From NCBI RefSeq assembly GCF_000685395.1, contig NZ_AVSQ01000013.1, positions 1 to 64,000 of the forward strand: DNA of 64,000 bases, in the 5' to 3' direction. This document shows, in pieces, positions 1 through 7,247 of this stretch. A model generated the notes under the pieces. It made no database searches and had not been told where the DNA came from. It saw nothing but the letters and a program-made list of their open reading frames with translations. Origin of the DNA: Candidatus Nitrosotenuis chungbukensis. GTDB taxonomy: Archaea; Thermoproteota; Nitrososphaeria; Nitrososphaerales; Nitrosopumilaceae. The first letter of the stretch is position 1. Each line of letters starts with the position of its first letter. The position numbers were made by a program, and so were the translations under genes.

Positions 1-851
1 GGGAAATGCGACTGGAAATCCTTAAAGTTTGTCAGGTATGCCCCCTGGAACCTGTATATGCTCTGGTCGTCGTCTCCGACAGCTGTGACGTTGCCGTCCT
101 TTGCAATTAACTTGACAAGTTCAAGCTGTGCAAAGTTGTTGTCCTGGAATTCGTCCACAAGAACATGCTTGAACTTTTTTTGATACTTTGAGAGAACGCC
201 CGGCTTCTTTTTGAAAAGCTCAATTGTCTGTATTACCATGTCGTCAAAATCAATCACCGCCTTGCTCCGCTGAAATTCTTGGTATTTGAAATAAACTTTG
301 CATAAATCAGATAGTTTGAGAAGAAAGTCTCTCTCCTCATCTGAGATGTTTTTTTCCAGTTTTGTCCTTATGTATTTTTGAATCTCTTCAGGAGATATCA
401 GCTCGTCTTTGAACGTGCTAATCCCGTCTATTATGGATTCTATGACTTCGACAGAGTTGTTTCCAATTTCCAGATACTCTAATTTGAAATCATCAATGTG
501 TTTTAGGCCCCACACCAGCTGAGAGGATCTTTTGATTACACCAGATGACATCCCGATGCCTGAATCAAGAACATTGTCCTCGAGAATCTCTTTTGCAAAA
601 GAATGAAACGTGCTGATTTCCATCTCCGTGATGTCTGTGAGTTTTTCGAGTCTTTGCTTCATCTCCTCTGCAGCTTTTTCAGAAAATGTAAGGCATAGAA
701 TTTCGGAAGGTTTTATTCCTGATTTTATAAGATGCATTACCCGCTCAATAATTACTCTGGTCTTTCCGCTTCCCGGACCTGCAATTACAAGCAGCGGGCT
801 TCCCAAATGAGTAACGGCCTGCTGCTGTTCGGGGTTTAATGTTATGTTCAA
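1..851 (-). CDS. UvrD/PcrA-like superfamily I DNA helicase (5' part, runs off window)
   Basis: ATP-dependent 3'-5' DNA helicase of superfamily I, expected to act in DNA repair or recombination. The window holds about the first 283 residues. Visible in order: Q-motif LNPEQQQAV near the N-terminus, Walker A AGPGSGKT at about residues 24-31, motif Ia region LTFSEKAAEEMKQRL, Walker B VDEFQD at about 233-238, and motif III GDDDQSIYRFQGA at about 252-264. I chose the TTG at 849-851, which puts the Q-motif at residue 5. The C-terminal 2A/2B domains lie outside the window, so UvrD, PcrA and Rep types cannot be told apart. Confidence 0.9.
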   Translation of the reverse strand, partial: MNITLNPEQQQAVTHLGSPLLVIAGPGSGKTRVIIERVMHLIKSGIKPSEILCLTFSEKAAEEMKQRLEKLTDITEMEISTFHSFAKEILEDNVLDSGIGMSSGVIKRSSQLVWGLKHIDDFKLEYLEIGNNSVEVIESIIDGISTFKDELISPEEIQKYIRTKLEKNISDEERDFLLKLSDLCKVYFKYQEFQRSKAVIDFDDMVIQTIELFKKKPGVLSKYQKKFKHVLVDEFQDNNFAQLELVKLIAKDGNVTAVGDDDQSIYRFQGAYLTNFKDFQSHF

Positions 852-907
852 TTCTCACGCTTGATGAGTCAGGCAAATAAAAATAGTTGTTGCCAAGTCT
901 TCATGTA

Positions 908-1648
908 TTATATCAGAAATTCAGCGGCATGATTTCCCTCTTGCGTCATCTTTATCCATCTGTTTCTTCCAATTTTCTCAACTTCGATAAATCCCCACTG
1001 CTCTTCTAATGGCTGTATGATATTTTTATCAAGGCTTGCAAATCTGGCCTGTTCAAAGTTTTCTTCTCTGGCATTTACAGTAATCAGCTTGCTTTCCTCA
1101 GAAATCTTTGCCATTTCTTTCTTAGTTATTTTGCCGTTGTGATTTTTTACTATCTTTAATGCCTCGACAAGCTCGTGTTTTGGCTTGTGAATTTCATATT
1201 TTGGTAATTCAACCAAATCTTTTAACCCAGTTGACTGTTGTTTTCCCTGAGTTGCAGGATAGCTCTCAGGCTCTGCATAATATGGAGTGGTGTTGCTTTC
1301 TCTAAAAATCATGCATGCCATCATGCACGCAATTGCTTGAATCTTTGAACCTGAGGACACGTTTACGTAAATGTCATTGTTTGCTTCTTTTTCAAATATC
1401 TCCTTTACTGCTTTTAGGATCTGAAAGACATCCCCACGGTCAGATTCTGAGAATTCAACTTTGATCTTTTGTTTTTTGAACTCATTTGCGATTTTTTCAA
1501 TGTATGGCCTAGCTTTGTCTTGCGCGGGATTGCTGTCGCGGATCAGCCAAATCTTGTCTGCCTTCATCCTTACAGCTGGGAGTACAATTCTGTCGATTTC
1601 AAAGCCGACAGGTGCTATGTGTATGCGTAATTTTGCCAGTTTACTCAT
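908..1648 (-). CDS. CARF-like / winged-helix transcriptional regulator (HFX_2341/DUF6293 type)
   Basis: Probable ligand-sensing DNA-binding regulator of about 246 aa. The N-terminal half looks like a Rossmann-type CARF-related domain: strand IHIAPVGFEIDRI, then KIWLIRD, and a ligand-loop signature VNVSSGSK at about residues 94-102, resembling the G/S-rich NxTGGTK loop of CARF proteins. The C-terminal part (about 160-246) has winged-helix character. I moved the start from the upstream ATG at 1669 to the ATG at 1648 because the divergent TATA at 1682-1689 would put transcription start near 1660. A palindrome at 1661-1672 sits at that start, suggesting autoregulation. No CRISPR or cas gene is in the window, so the ligand is unknown. 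Confidence 0.7.
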   Translation of the reverse strand: MSKLAKLRIHIAPVGFEIDRIVLPAVRMKADKIWLIRDSNPAQDKARPYIEKIANEFKKQKIKVEFSESDRGDVFQILKAVKEIFEKEANNDIYVNVSSGSKIQAIACMMACMIFRESNTTPYYAEPESYPATQGKQQSTGLKDLVELPKYEIHKPKHELVEALKIVKNHNGKITKKEMAKISEESKLITVNAREENFEQARFASLDKNIIQPLEEQWGFIEVEKIGRNRWIKMTQEGNHAAEFLI

Positions 1649-1660
1649 AATAGTATGTAC

Positions 1661-1672
1661 AGTATGCATACT
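1661..1672. promoter_or_regulatory. 12-bp perfect palindrome AGTATGCATACT, candidate operator
   Basis: Perfect inverted repeat just upstream of the CARF-like regulator start, overlapping its predicted transcription start. A further TAGTATG half-site at 1651-1657 pairs with CATACTA at 1667-1673. Position and symmetry suit a dimeric winged-helix protein acting as autoregulator. Function is inference. Confidence 0.45.
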
Positions 1673-1681
1673 ATTGTGATG

Positions 1682-1689
1682 TTATATAA
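1682..1689. promoter_or_regulatory. Palindromic TATA box TTATATAA shared by divergent genes
   Basis: TTATATAA reads identically on both strands. Its centre lies about 28 bp before the ATG at 1714 (rightward micro-gene operon) and about 26 bp before position 1660 (leftward regulator). Archaeal TATA-to-start spacing is 25-30 bp, so one box could serve both directions. Confidence 0.5.
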
Positions 1690-1713
1690 TAATTTCTAAT
1701 CCTCAATCATTTC

Positions 1714-1800
1714 ATGAATCAAACAACAATGTATCCAAGAATAATCAGGGAGTTCGATGATGGCCCTGACGAAAAACCAATGATTTACGGAAGTAACTAG
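1714..1800 (+). CDS. Micro-ORF, 28 aa, unknown
   Basis: ATG-started 28-residue frame positioned about 28 bp after the TATATAA box, so it could be the leaderless first gene of the micro-gene operon. The sequence is hydrophilic and acidic (contains DDGPDEKP) with no recognisable domain. Stop TAG is followed three bases later by the next ATG. Coding status rests only on promoter spacing and tight packing with the next frame. Confidence 0.35.
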   Translation: MNQTTMYPRIIREFDDGPDEKPMIYGSN

Positions 1801-1803
1801 GAA

Positions 1804-1971
1804 ATGAAGATAACCAGACTACTTCCAAAATTCCTTGCAAAGGAATACCAAAACTATTCTCTGAACAGACTGGAGGCACAACTAGAGTACCATGCCGGAA
1901 TGGCAAGGGTGTGTGAGGAGATGATACGTGATGCCCGCAAAGAACTAGACTGGCTGGAGAGAAGTCCATGA
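1804..1971 (+). CDS. Small helical protein, 55 aa, unknown
   Basis: Begins three bases after the previous stop and overlaps the next gene by ATGA. The protein is basic at its N-terminus (KITRLLPKFLAKEY) and then forms a long charged helix rich in E/R/H, with a Leu-Glu-x-x-Leu start (RLEAQLEYHAGMARVCEEM). The pattern LExxLxxH recurs in the following protein, so the two may be diverged paralogues. No known family recognised; DNA-binding or structural adaptor roles are possible but not shown. Confidence 0.5.
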   Translation: MKITRLLPKFLAKEYQNYSLNRLEAQLEYHAGMARVCEEMIRDARKELDWLERSP

Positions 1972-2150
1972 GGCATACCCTCACAAGCGTCTCCCAGACC
2001 GCTGTAATCCAAAGTTTAGAGGATGAGCTGAGAAACCACCAACAAAAGTACAACTATCACAAAAGAATTGCTGACGGATACTGCAAAGTCATACAACAAA
2101 CAGAACTAAAGCTGCAGGAAATCAAGAATGTGAGATACAATGCTGGATGA
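1968..2150 (+). CDS. Small coiled-coil-like protein, 60 aa, unknown
   Basis: Start ATG overlaps the stop of the preceding gene (ATGA), a classical translational-coupling arrangement and the best evidence that both are coding. Residues about 15-52 form one amphipathic helix with heptad-like hydrophobic spacing (SLEDELRNHQQKYNYHKRIA). It contains a single Cys. No catalytic motif seen, and no family recognised. Confidence 0.55.
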   Translation: MRHTLTSVSQTAVIQSLEDELRNHQQKYNYHKRIADGYCKVIQQTELKLQEIKNVRYNAG

Positions 2151-2280
2151 GGCAAAAATACGAAAATTACTAGATGACATTAGAACTGCCTATGAGATTG
2201 GATACCAAAACAACGATCTTGATACCGAGGCAGAAAAATGGGGCCAAATCCAGATTCTAGAGTGGATTTTATCAAAATGA
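2140..2280 (+). CDS. Small acidic helical protein, 46 aa, unknown
   Basis: ATG start lies inside the last codons of the preceding gene in another frame (11-bp overlap). The product is a two-helix-like, acidic protein (KIRKLLDDIRTAYEIGY, then EAEKWGQIQILEWILSK). Hydrophobic spacing suggests a small folded helical hairpin. No family recognised. Fourth frame in the same tightly packed rightward string. Confidence 0.5.
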   Translation: MLDEAKIRKLLDDIRTAYEIGYQNNDLDTEAEKWGQIQILEWILSK

Positions 2281-2352
2281 ACGCCAGTACAGTCAAGGCT
2301 GGCCACAAATAATGAGATCAAAGCTTATCTAATTCTCAATACATTTCATATC

Positions 2353-2493
2353 GTGCCTGACACAAAAAAGAAAATAAACACAACAAAAGATGATTATGAT
2401 AAGGCCTTGGCTTCTGATGATCCTACAAAAATTAGCACCGCTGACTTGGAAAATCTGGCTAAAGAAGCCATGAGAAAATTCAAGTCGCTATGA
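2353..2493 (+). CDS. Small hydrophilic protein, 46 aa, unknown
   Basis: GTG-started frame about 27 bp after a TATA-like GCTTATCTAA (2320-2330), consistent with a leaderless transcript and a second promoter inside the micro-gene string. Lys-rich N-terminus (PDTKKKINTTKDDYDKAL), then an amphipathic helix ending KEAMRKFKSL. Its TGA overlaps the next ATG (ATGA at 2490-2493). No family recognised. Confidence 0.45.
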   Translation: MPDTKKKINTTKDDYDKALASDDPTKISTADLENLAKEAMRKFKSL

Positions 2494-2648
2494 ACCCTGA
2501 ATGGGTTGTTACCGGAATCATACTTTTTGGAGGAATGGCAGCTGCAGGATTCAGCTTGTATCTAAAAAGAAGAAAAGAATCTTTGATTTCCGATTCATTT
2601 TATGATATTCCACAAGATCTGGAAGAATCTGAAAAAGACAAAAAATAG
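2490..2648 (+). CDS. Small single-pass membrane protein, 52 aa
   Basis: Coupled to the preceding gene by an ATGA overlap. One clear membrane segment at residues 4-24 (VVTGIILFGGMAAAGFSLYL), followed by a basic KRRK stop-transfer and an acidic cytoplasmic tail (QDLEESEKDKK). The short N-terminus and positive C-terminal flank predict N-out/C-in topology. No family recognised; it is the only predicted membrane protein of the string. Confidence 0.5.
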   Translation: MNPEWVVTGIILFGGMAAAGFSLYLKRRKESLISDSFYDIPQDLEESEKDKK

Positions 2649-2704
2649 CCTTCTCCTATGGAAAAACCAAACTAATTAGGCTGGATTAAAAGGCAGGATC
2701 ATAA

Positions 2705-2860
2705 TTGAATGATTTTATCGCGCAATGCAGGGCATGCAAGGCTAGAGTCACGATTCCCGATCAGGGGCCTTGCACGGACTTGGAGTATATGCAGTACATC
2801 GATGCATACCGCATTCAATGCAAATGTGGCAAAAATGATTGGGAACTCTTACAAAACTGA
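2705..2860 (+). CDS. Small zinc-ribbon-like protein, 51 aa
   Basis: TTG-started frame with CRAC (CxxC) at residues 8-11, a lone Cys near 23, and CKC (CxC) near 40-42: a plausible four-Cys zinc site on a ribbon. The rest is short loops (VTIPDQGPCTDLEYMQYID). It ends 5 bp before the convergent stop of the Mrr-like gene. The start codon is uncertain. A nucleic-acid-binding or redox role is possible, but no family was recognised. Confidence 0.45.
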   Translation: MNDFIAQCRACKARVTIPDQGPCTDLEYMQYIDAYRIQCKCGKNDWELLQN

Positions 2861-2865
2861 ATTTC

Positions 2866-4395
2866 CTATTTCTTTAGGATTTTCTTGAGTCTGCCAAACA
2901 CACCACTTGATCTATATCCCTCATCGAATCTGTTAAGACACAACTGACTGCAGAAATTCTTTGCAACTAGGATGTATTTTTTCGATACGATGTGTGACAT
3001 GCACACATAATCATTACATCGGCTACATTTTTCTCTATGATTGGAACACATCACCGTCTTACACTCTGTGCATAACACAATGCTGCAATTTTTACATAAA
3101 GTTGCTCTGCATATGCCGCAAACGGTTTGAGGATTGTGTTTGTCGCAAAAGTTTTTCCTACAATCGATGCATACATGCGCGCATATCTCGCACAAAATAT
3201 CTGAACATGCCGAACAGGGACGATTGTGTTTGTCGCACATGGTGGAATGGCACGTTAAACAAATGGAGTTAGTGTTGTACTCGCATGATTTGATTTGGCA
3301 TTTTGACATTTCGTCCAAAATAACATCATCGTCGTCATACCCGAAATAGATTCTCTGATACGTCTTGTCTCCAAGGTTAAACTTGACATCCCAAACAGGC
3401 ACGTAAATTAGATACGACCCGATTATGCGAACGTCATCTGATCTGGGCCTTACAATTTTTTGCCTTTGTCCGTTTTTTGCAGTTGTATAATGCGTCCTGA
3501 TTTCATTTTGTGCGGCGATTTGCTCGCGCACGACTCGTATTACTTCTCTCTGATTTACAAACGATTCCGCTTTTTTAATTCTAAATCCTTTTTCCTGAAC
3601 TGCTGTGTGCATTTCCGCATTTGCATAATATTTTATCAAATGTTTGAAAACTGGATCATTTTCAGGAACAATCGTGCCACGAACCGCGTCAACTATGACA
3701 GTTCCGGCGTCATTACTCTCTTTTGGTTTTCCAGCATTCTGATGCCGTGCTTGAACGTACAATCTGTAATTTATCACTAGGTACGGTTCTAGCTTTAGCG
3801 TAGAGTCTGATGGCACGAGATCATGGTTATTCATAATGTATCGCGGCGACTCGTTCCAGAAGTTAACTGGAAGCAATCTCTCGCATCCTACTGTGCGGCC
3901 TATTGCTACATCCTTTTGAGCACGCATCTCATCTGCAATAGTTCTCTTTTTGCTTGTAATGAGGCCCAGTCTTGTCTTAAAATAGTCTTCAATGTCAGTC
4001 GTCTGTTTGGAATATGCGAATTTTTTTAATCTTGCAATTTCATCATGGTCAAGCAAAACGATGTTTATTCCTTTTGTGTTTCTAACATGTTCTGCTCTTA
4101 GGGGCAAAGTGTTTGCAATATCTCCAGAAGAAGCAAATATTCCGTACTTTAGATTTTCAAATTCAAGCATTTCGACAAGATGGGAAAATTGCTCAGAGCC
4201 TGGCACTTGCCCGTGCCAGTCCTTGCATGACACCCCTATGATTTCCCCACTAGATGGTTCTTGTGCTAAAACATCCAAGTCTCCAATTTGTTTTCCCTTG
4301 TGCATTATTTTGTGTGGTTGTTCTTTTATCACAAAGTCGGCGCTGTGTAACATCAGCGCAATTTGAGCTTCAAACGATTCACCAGGTTTTGACAA
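2866..4395 (-). CDS. Mrr-like nuclease-domain protein with six C-terminal zinc knuckles
   Basis: 509 aa. Residues 1-150 resemble an Mrr/type IV restriction-like PD-(D/E)xK fold: helix Glu at 9, Asp41 in GDLDVL, then GVSCKDW with Lys58, followed by a hydrophobic helix-strand (HLVEMLEFENLKYGIFASSG). The usual acid of the ExK/QxK step is Ser56. Residues about 180-345 are an unassigned central domain. Residues 379-468 hold six tandem C-x2-C-x4-C-x2-[C/H] units. Family knowledge suggests cleavage of foreign or modified DNA; the loss of the acidic residue leaves catalysis uncertain. Nearest neighbours are the micro-gene string and the CARF-like regulator, a context suggestive of defence. Confidence 0.65.
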   Translation of the reverse strand: MSKPGESFEAQIALMLHSADFVIKEQPHKIMHKGKQIGDLDVLAQEPSSGEIIGVSCKDWHGQVPGSEQFSHLVEMLEFENLKYGIFASSGDIANTLPLRAEHVRNTKGINIVLLDHDEIARLKKFAYSKQTTDIEDYFKTRLGLITSKKRTIADEMRAQKDVAIGRTVGCERLLPVNFWNESPRYIMNNHDLVPSDSTLKLEPYLVINYRLYVQARHQNAGKPKESNDAGTVIVDAVRGTIVPENDPVFKHLIKYYANAEMHTAVQEKGFRIKKAESFVNQREVIRVVREQIAAQNEIRTHYTTAKNGQRQKIVRPRSDDVRIIGSYLIYVPVWDVKFNLGDKTYQRIYFGYDDDDVILDEMSKCQIKSCEYNTNSICLTCHSTMCDKHNRPCSACSDILCEICAHVCIDCRKNFCDKHNPQTVCGICRATLCKNCSIVLCTECKTVMCSNHREKCSRCNDYVCMSHIVSKKYILVAKNFCSQLCLNRFDEGYRSSGVFGRLKKILKK

Positions 4396-4527
4396 TCATA
4401 TCATAACGGTGTCGTATCCAATAAAATTTTCTTTAGCATTGACAAATTGTGCCAACTATCTTAATTTTACACAACTATGAAACTAGATCAAAAGTAAATT
4501 TCACACAAAAGTTATCGCGCTGGAATA

Positions 4528-4701
4528 TTATTTGATATTGCTAAGGGCTGTTCCTTTTTCCTTAGCTTCTTTCTTTAATTCCACTATCTGCTGGTTTACG
4601 TCCTCGATCTCTGCAATTAGCTCGTCTCTTTGTCTTACCAGAGTCTCGTAATGTGACTGGTAAAGCATGTTAAGCGATGCAGGTTCTGCCGATTTTTTCA
4701 T
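4528..4701 (-). CDS. Small coiled-coil protein, 57 aa
   Basis: Leftward frame in the gap between the Mrr-like gene and the dehydrogenase. Residues 12-50 form one continuous charged helix with regular Leu/Ile spacing (YETLVRQRDELIAEIEDV, then QQIVELKKEAKEKG), typical of a dimeric coiled coil. ATG start, TAA stop. No family recognised, and no clear TATA box upstream. Coding is supported by the strong heptad bias and absence of rare residues. Confidence 0.5.
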   Translation of the reverse strand: MKKSAEPASLNMLYQSHYETLVRQRDELIAEIEDVNQQIVELKKEAKEKGTALSNIK

Positions 4702-4824
4702 TTCGTATTAAATGATGGATCTTCCTTATCTTAACCTTGGTAATGGAGCAAAATTGACGCATTAGTAGCAAACTATGCTGTTTTTTTAAAAACCCAAAAA
4801 TACCAAATCAAAAGCACTAGTACT

Positions 4825-5775
4825 GTGAAGGCGCTTTATTTTGATGGCAAAAAACTTGTGATGAACGCTGATTATCCAAAGCCAAAACCCGGCGAAACCC
4901 TAGTCAAAGTTACTATGGCAGGAATTTGTGGAACCGACCTTGAGATCCTAAAAGGCTACATGTCTTATTCTGGAGTACTGGGACACGAATTTGTAGGAAT
5001 AGTTGAGGATTCGCACAACAAAGAACTAGTCGGCAAAAGAATAGTGGGAGAAATCAATGCAGGGTGCAAGAACTGCGAGTCTTGCTTTTCAGGACTGGAG
5101 CGACACTGTCAGAATAGAACAGTTCTTGGAATATACAAAAGAGATGGGGCGTTTGCAGAATACCTTTCTCTTCCGGAAGAAAACGTTCACGTCATACCTG
5201 ATTCAATATCTGACAAGCAGGCAGTGTTTGTAGAGCCGCTTGCAGCGGCATTTGAAATATTAGAACAATTGCATTTAGAGTCAAGCTGGAAAATTGCAGT
5301 TCTGGGAGATGGAAGACTAGCACAGCTCGTCGCACGAGTCCTGAATCTTTCGTACCGTAATATCACGTGCTTTGGACATCATGAGGAAAAAACAAAGCTT
5401 TTGCAGAAAATTGGAATTAAGACAAAGACTAGAATAGAGAATTCCGACGAACACTCGTATGATGTTGTAGTGGAGGCAACTGGGAGGGAATCTGGATTTT
5501 TGGATACATTAAAACTGGTAAGGCCAAGAGGAATCGTAATCCTAAAGTCAACCATAGCATCACAAAACAAGATTGACCTGTCTCCAGCTATAATAAATGA
5601 GATAACGTTCGTTGGTTCCAGATGCGGACCGTTTAGGCCTGCCATAACTGCATTGGCAACTGGTTTGATATCAGTTGATGATCTAATTGACACAGTATAT
5701 CCAATTGACAGCTATGCCCAAGCCTTTGAGCATGCTGGAAAGCCTGGCGCCCTTAAAATCATGCTGAAAACATAA
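4825..5775 (+). CDS. Zinc-binding alcohol dehydrogenase-like protein (MDR family)
   Basis: 316 aa medium-chain dehydrogenase/reductase expected to oxidise an alcohol or polyol with NAD(P). Visible: catalytic zinc region CGTDLEILKG and GHEFVGIVE, structural zinc cysteines CKNCESCFSGLERHC (about 76-90), substrate domain EPLAAAFEIL, and a cofactor-binding strand-turn WKIAVLGDGRLAQLVARVL. It is shorter than typical 340-350 aa members. GTG start lies about 35 bp after a T/A-rich TATA-like tract (4780-4793). Substrate is not predictable from sequence. Convergent with the small gene downstream. Confidence 0.85.
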   Translation: MKALYFDGKKLVMNADYPKPKPGETLVKVTMAGICGTDLEILKGYMSYSGVLGHEFVGIVEDSHNKELVGKRIVGEINAGCKNCESCFSGLERHCQNRTVLGIYKRDGAFAEYLSLPEENVHVIPDSISDKQAVFVEPLAAAFEILEQLHLESSWKIAVLGDGRLAQLVARVLNLSYRNITCFGHHEEKTKLLQKIGIKTKTRIENSDEHSYDVVVEATGRESGFLDTLKLVRPRGIVILKSTIASQNKIDLSPAIINEITFVGSRCGPFRPAITALATGLISVDDLIDTVYPIDSYAQAFEHAGKPGALKIMLKT

Positions 5776-5777
5776 AA

Positions 5778-6122
5778 TCAGAAAAGGCCGTACTTGGTCG
5801 ATTCCATCTCTTCCTTTATGGCAAATTTTGCCTTGAGGTTTTTTTGTTCCATTTTCTGTGATAGCCATGAAAGGAATTTCTTCTCCAGCCCCTTACCCTT
5901 TAGGCGGGAAAACTCTTCTCCCTTTTGGTCTGCAAGTTTCTGCACTAGGCTGGATTTTACAGATATTACGTAAAAGTGCCATCCGAAGGCAAACTCTGAA
6001 TCTGTCACAACAAAAGAGTCTTCTTCATGGACCATTTCTTCCGCTAGGGTGAGAATGGACGTGATTTCCTTGCTCGTCTTGTCATAGTCTGTAGCCGAGA
6101 CGTTGATGTGTATTCTTTCCAT
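5778..6122 (-). CDS. Conserved-looking hypothetical protein, 114 aa
   Basis: I use the ATG at 6120-6122 (MERIHINVSA) instead of an upstream start at 6248, which would overlap the methyltransferase by 90 bp. Predicted alpha/beta: an N-terminal strand, a helix (SKEITSILTLAEEM), strands around FVVTDSEFAFGWHFYVISVK, and a long basic C-terminal helical region (KGLEKKFLSWLSQKMEQKN). No catalytic motif. Runs in the same direction as the methyltransferase 35 bp upstream, probably co-transcribed. Family not recognised. Confidence 0.65.
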   Translation of the reverse strand: MERIHINVSATDYDKTSKEITSILTLAEEMVHEEDSFVVTDSEFAFGWHFYVISVKSSLVQKLADQKGEEFSRLKGKGLEKKFLSWLSQKMEQKNLKAKFAIKEEMESTKYGLF

Positions 6123-6157
6123 GGTGTATGTATGGTATTTCAAAAATAAAAGCATCA

Positions 6158-6907
6158 CTACTTGATTAGGTGTTTTACCTCTATGTTGAAGTAGTTCTTC
6201 ATTATCTCCATGTAGTTTTTGACGGGTACCGGTATCTCCTCCGTACATGACAGGCCTAGATTTTTTGCATTTATCCAGATCAGGAGTGTTTGGAGTATGG
6301 TGAGAAATCTGTCATTTCCGGCATCTGGTGAGCCGACTGCCTTTGTGTATCTTTCAGCATGCTCCCACGCAGTGGAAAAGTCAATGCACTCTGTCTCAAA
6401 TATCGCAATGAGTTGTTCCCTGAGATCTTTTGCCTCTTTAAACGGGGTCTGAAACATCAGATATGGAAAATCTATCTTGGCTGGCAAAAGTCCGGGCAGC
6501 GGATCAAATATTGTAATTATTTTGCAGTTTTTTAGATTCATGAATTTCTCCAACATCATCTCAACTATCCCTGTATCTGAAAACCAAAAAAGGATCACAC
6601 TTGCGTCTGATAGGTCTGATTCCAAAATGTCCTGGCATCTGAATTCAGAGTTTTCAAGTTTTGCAATTTCCTCTGTCTGCAGAATCTTGTCCACATCAGA
6701 ATCAATTCCAATCGCCTTTTTGACGCGAAACTCTTTTAGCGCAATCGCTATGCTGTTTCCAGTGCCGCATCCAAGGTGATAAAACGTATCATTCTTTCCA
6801 AGCTCAGCTAGTTTGAAAATGTCCCTGATTGAATCGTCTGATAGTTGAATTTCTTCTCCCGTGATGATGGAATCTGGGAGAGTTGAAATGTATTCCTCGA
6901 TCTTCAC
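6158..6907 (-). CDS. SAM-dependent methyltransferase (class I)
   Basis: 249 aa. Rossmann methyltransferase with motif I FYHLGCGTGNSIAIAL (about 42-57), motif II acidic strand end AIGIDSD, a motif III-like EFRCQDI, and motif IV-like VILFWFSDTG. The glycine loop is canonical for S-adenosylmethionine binding. The N-terminus resembles DOT1/tRNA-type methyltransferases, but the substrate cannot be inferred. The C-terminal 100 residues are helical and carry no known domain. Followed by the small 114-aa gene, preceded by the UPF0147 gene, all leftward. Confidence 0.75.
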   Translation of the reverse strand: MKIEEYISTLPDSIITGEEIQLSDDSIRDIFKLAELGKNDTFYHLGCGTGNSIAIALKEFRVKKAIGIDSDVDKILQTEEIAKLENSEFRCQDILESDLSDASVILFWFSDTGIVEMMLEKFMNLKNCKIITIFDPLPGLLPAKIDFPYLMFQTPFKEAKDLREQLIAIFETECIDFSTAWEHAERYTKAVGSPDAGNDRFLTILQTLLIWINAKNLGLSCTEEIPVPVKNYMEIMKNYFNIEVKHLIK

Positions 6908-6931
6908 AATATGCCTATCTGATTCAGAAAT

Positions 6932-7204
6932 TTATTCCCTTATGCCTTCCAACGCGGATACTGCCTGCCATAGGGTGACTCGCACGTATGACGGCATGTT
7001 TGGGTCCTGTGACACGTCGTCAAGCTGACTGATTGCGTTTGCAGCTCTAACAGATATTGGATCTTGGCTTGCTCTGAGGCTTGAAATCAGGTCTGTAAGA
7101 TTTTTTTTAATGTTCTTTGGGGTTGTCGGATTTGATACAACCTGTACTAGTGTCTGTATTGCCTGATCAAACGATGTTTGATTCTGAGCCTTTTTGTCTG
7201 CCAT
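6932..7204 (-). CDS. UPF0147 family protein
   Basis: 90 aa all-helical archaeal protein. Characteristic features are the helix TLVQVVSNPTTPKNIKKNL and the repeat-like PISVRAANAISQLDDVSQDPNMPSYVRVTLWQAVSALEGI. Short helical repeats with Asp/Pro turns are typical of this family, whose function is unknown. Leftward, 25 bp upstream of the methyltransferase. ATG start. Confidence 0.8.
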   Translation of the reverse strand: MADKKAQNQTSFDQAIQTLVQVVSNPTTPKNIKKNLTDLISSLRASQDPISVRAANAISQLDDVSQDPNMPSYVRVTLWQAVSALEGIRE

Positions 7205-7247
7205 AACCGATCAATTATTGATATTGACTGGTTTAAAAAGTGTGCAC

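Noticed and set aside
2277-2312. 11-codon frame overlapping the 2140-2280 gene
   Set aside because: Too short and without any other evidence, although it starts in an ATGA overlap.
6123-6248. 42-residue extension of the 114-aa gene
   Set aside because: Would overlap the methyltransferase coding end, and the sequence is out of keeping with the conserved-looking body.
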